6,546 bases of DNA from Nocardioides sp. (GTDB taxonomy: Bacteria; Actinomycetota; Actinomycetes; Propionibacteriales; Nocardioidaceae): NCBI GenBank assembly GCA_030145945.1, contig JASLDK010000160.1, positions 1-6,546 on the forward strand, written 5' to 3'. Shown in pieces: positions 6,346-6,546 of this stretch (position 1 is its first letter; each line of letters opens with the position of its first letter). The notes below the pieces were generated by a model. It worked only from the letters and a program-made list of their open reading frames with translations. It ran no database searches and was not told the DNA's origin. Made by a program: the position numbers and the translations under genes.

Positions 6346-6546
6346 TCAGGCCAGTGCGACCAGGTCGGCGTAGTCCGGGCTCCACAGGTCCTCGACGCCG
6401 TCGGACAGGATCAGCACCCGGTCGGGTTCGAGCGCGTGGACGGCGCCCTCGTCGTGGGTGACCAGCACGATCGCGCCCTCGTAGCGGCGGATGGCGTTGA
6501 GCACCTCTTCGCGCGACGCCGGGTCGAGGTTGTTGGTGGGCTCGTC
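6346..6546 (-). CDS. ABC-F family ATPase, C-terminal fragment (start beyond window edge)
   Basis: The last 66 codons are visible, ending in TGA at 6346-6348. The fragment opens with DEPTNNLD, the end of a Walker B followed by a D-loop; TNNLD rather than TGNLD or TSALD is typical of ABC-F proteins. The H-loop is VTHDEGAV, at fragment residues 29-36, with histidine 31. The tail, VEDLWSPDYADLVALA, follows the end of the second nucleotide-binding domain and resembles that of actinobacterial ABC-F proteins. ABC-F proteins have two ATPase domains and no membrane part, and act on ribosomes in translation or antibiotic protection. Which subfamily this is cannot be told from the fragment. It is convergent with the permease gene and has no evident functional link to it. 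Confidence 0.88.
   Translation of the reverse strand, partial: DEPTNNLDPASREEVLNAIRRYEGAIVLVTHDEGAVHALEPDRVLILSDGVEDLWSPDYADLVALA

Noticed and set aside
6346..6546. Reading the right-edge fragment as the ATPase of a membrane transporter.
   Set aside because: TNNLD after Walker B and the ending EDLWSPDYADLVALA point to ABC-F instead. With only 66 codons a transporter ATPase is not fully excluded.
1..6546. Possible mobile element, CRISPR array, tRNA/rRNA gene, toxin-antitoxin pair or defence system.
   Set aside because: No transposase, integrase, direct-repeat array, tRNA-like fold or small paired genes were seen; the genes account for all but about 165 bases of the window, and their codon use looks uniform.

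Overview
The window is 6.5 kb of very GC-rich DNA with strong G/C third-position bias. It has tightly packed genes, GTG starts and TAnnnT-like motifs placed directly before start codons. Together with the style of the encoded proteins, this suggests a high-GC actinobacterium, perhaps of the Nocardioides kind. That placement is an inference from composition and protein style; no marker gene is present.

Positions 1-2904 (minus strand) hold a glycerol-use operon. glpK (glycerol kinase) is transcribed first. glpD (FAD-dependent glycerol-3-phosphate dehydrogenase) follows, overlapping glpK by 4 bases and running off the left edge of the window without its C-terminal end. GlpK phosphorylates glycerol to sn-glycerol-3-phosphate, and GlpD oxidises that to dihydroxyacetone phosphate, passing electrons to the quinone pool. 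No glpF facilitator or glp regulator is visible here.

Positions 2905-2985 are a short divergent promoter region. The two outward-facing start regions carry almost the same 14-base sequence in inverted orientation, and a 6+1+6 palindrome lies on the glpK side. Positions 2986-6260 (plus strand) encode a two-gene ABC transporter of the MacB/LolD/FtsX superfamily: a 242-residue ATPase and an 852-residue permease with two FtsX-type modules. The genes overlap by 13 bases. The substrate cannot be read from the sequence.

Positions 6261-6345 separate the permease gene from a convergent minus-strand gene. They hold a near-perfect 24-bp inverted repeat, most likely a bidirectional terminator. Positions 6346-6546 are the last 66 codons of an ABC-F-type ATPase whose start lies beyond the right edge.

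No mobile element, CRISPR array, RNA gene, phage gene or clearly new system was found. The region reads as ordinary chromosomal housekeeping and transport. The points most worth a second look are the terminator-like hairpin, the mirrored start sites and the regulatory loop of GlpK.
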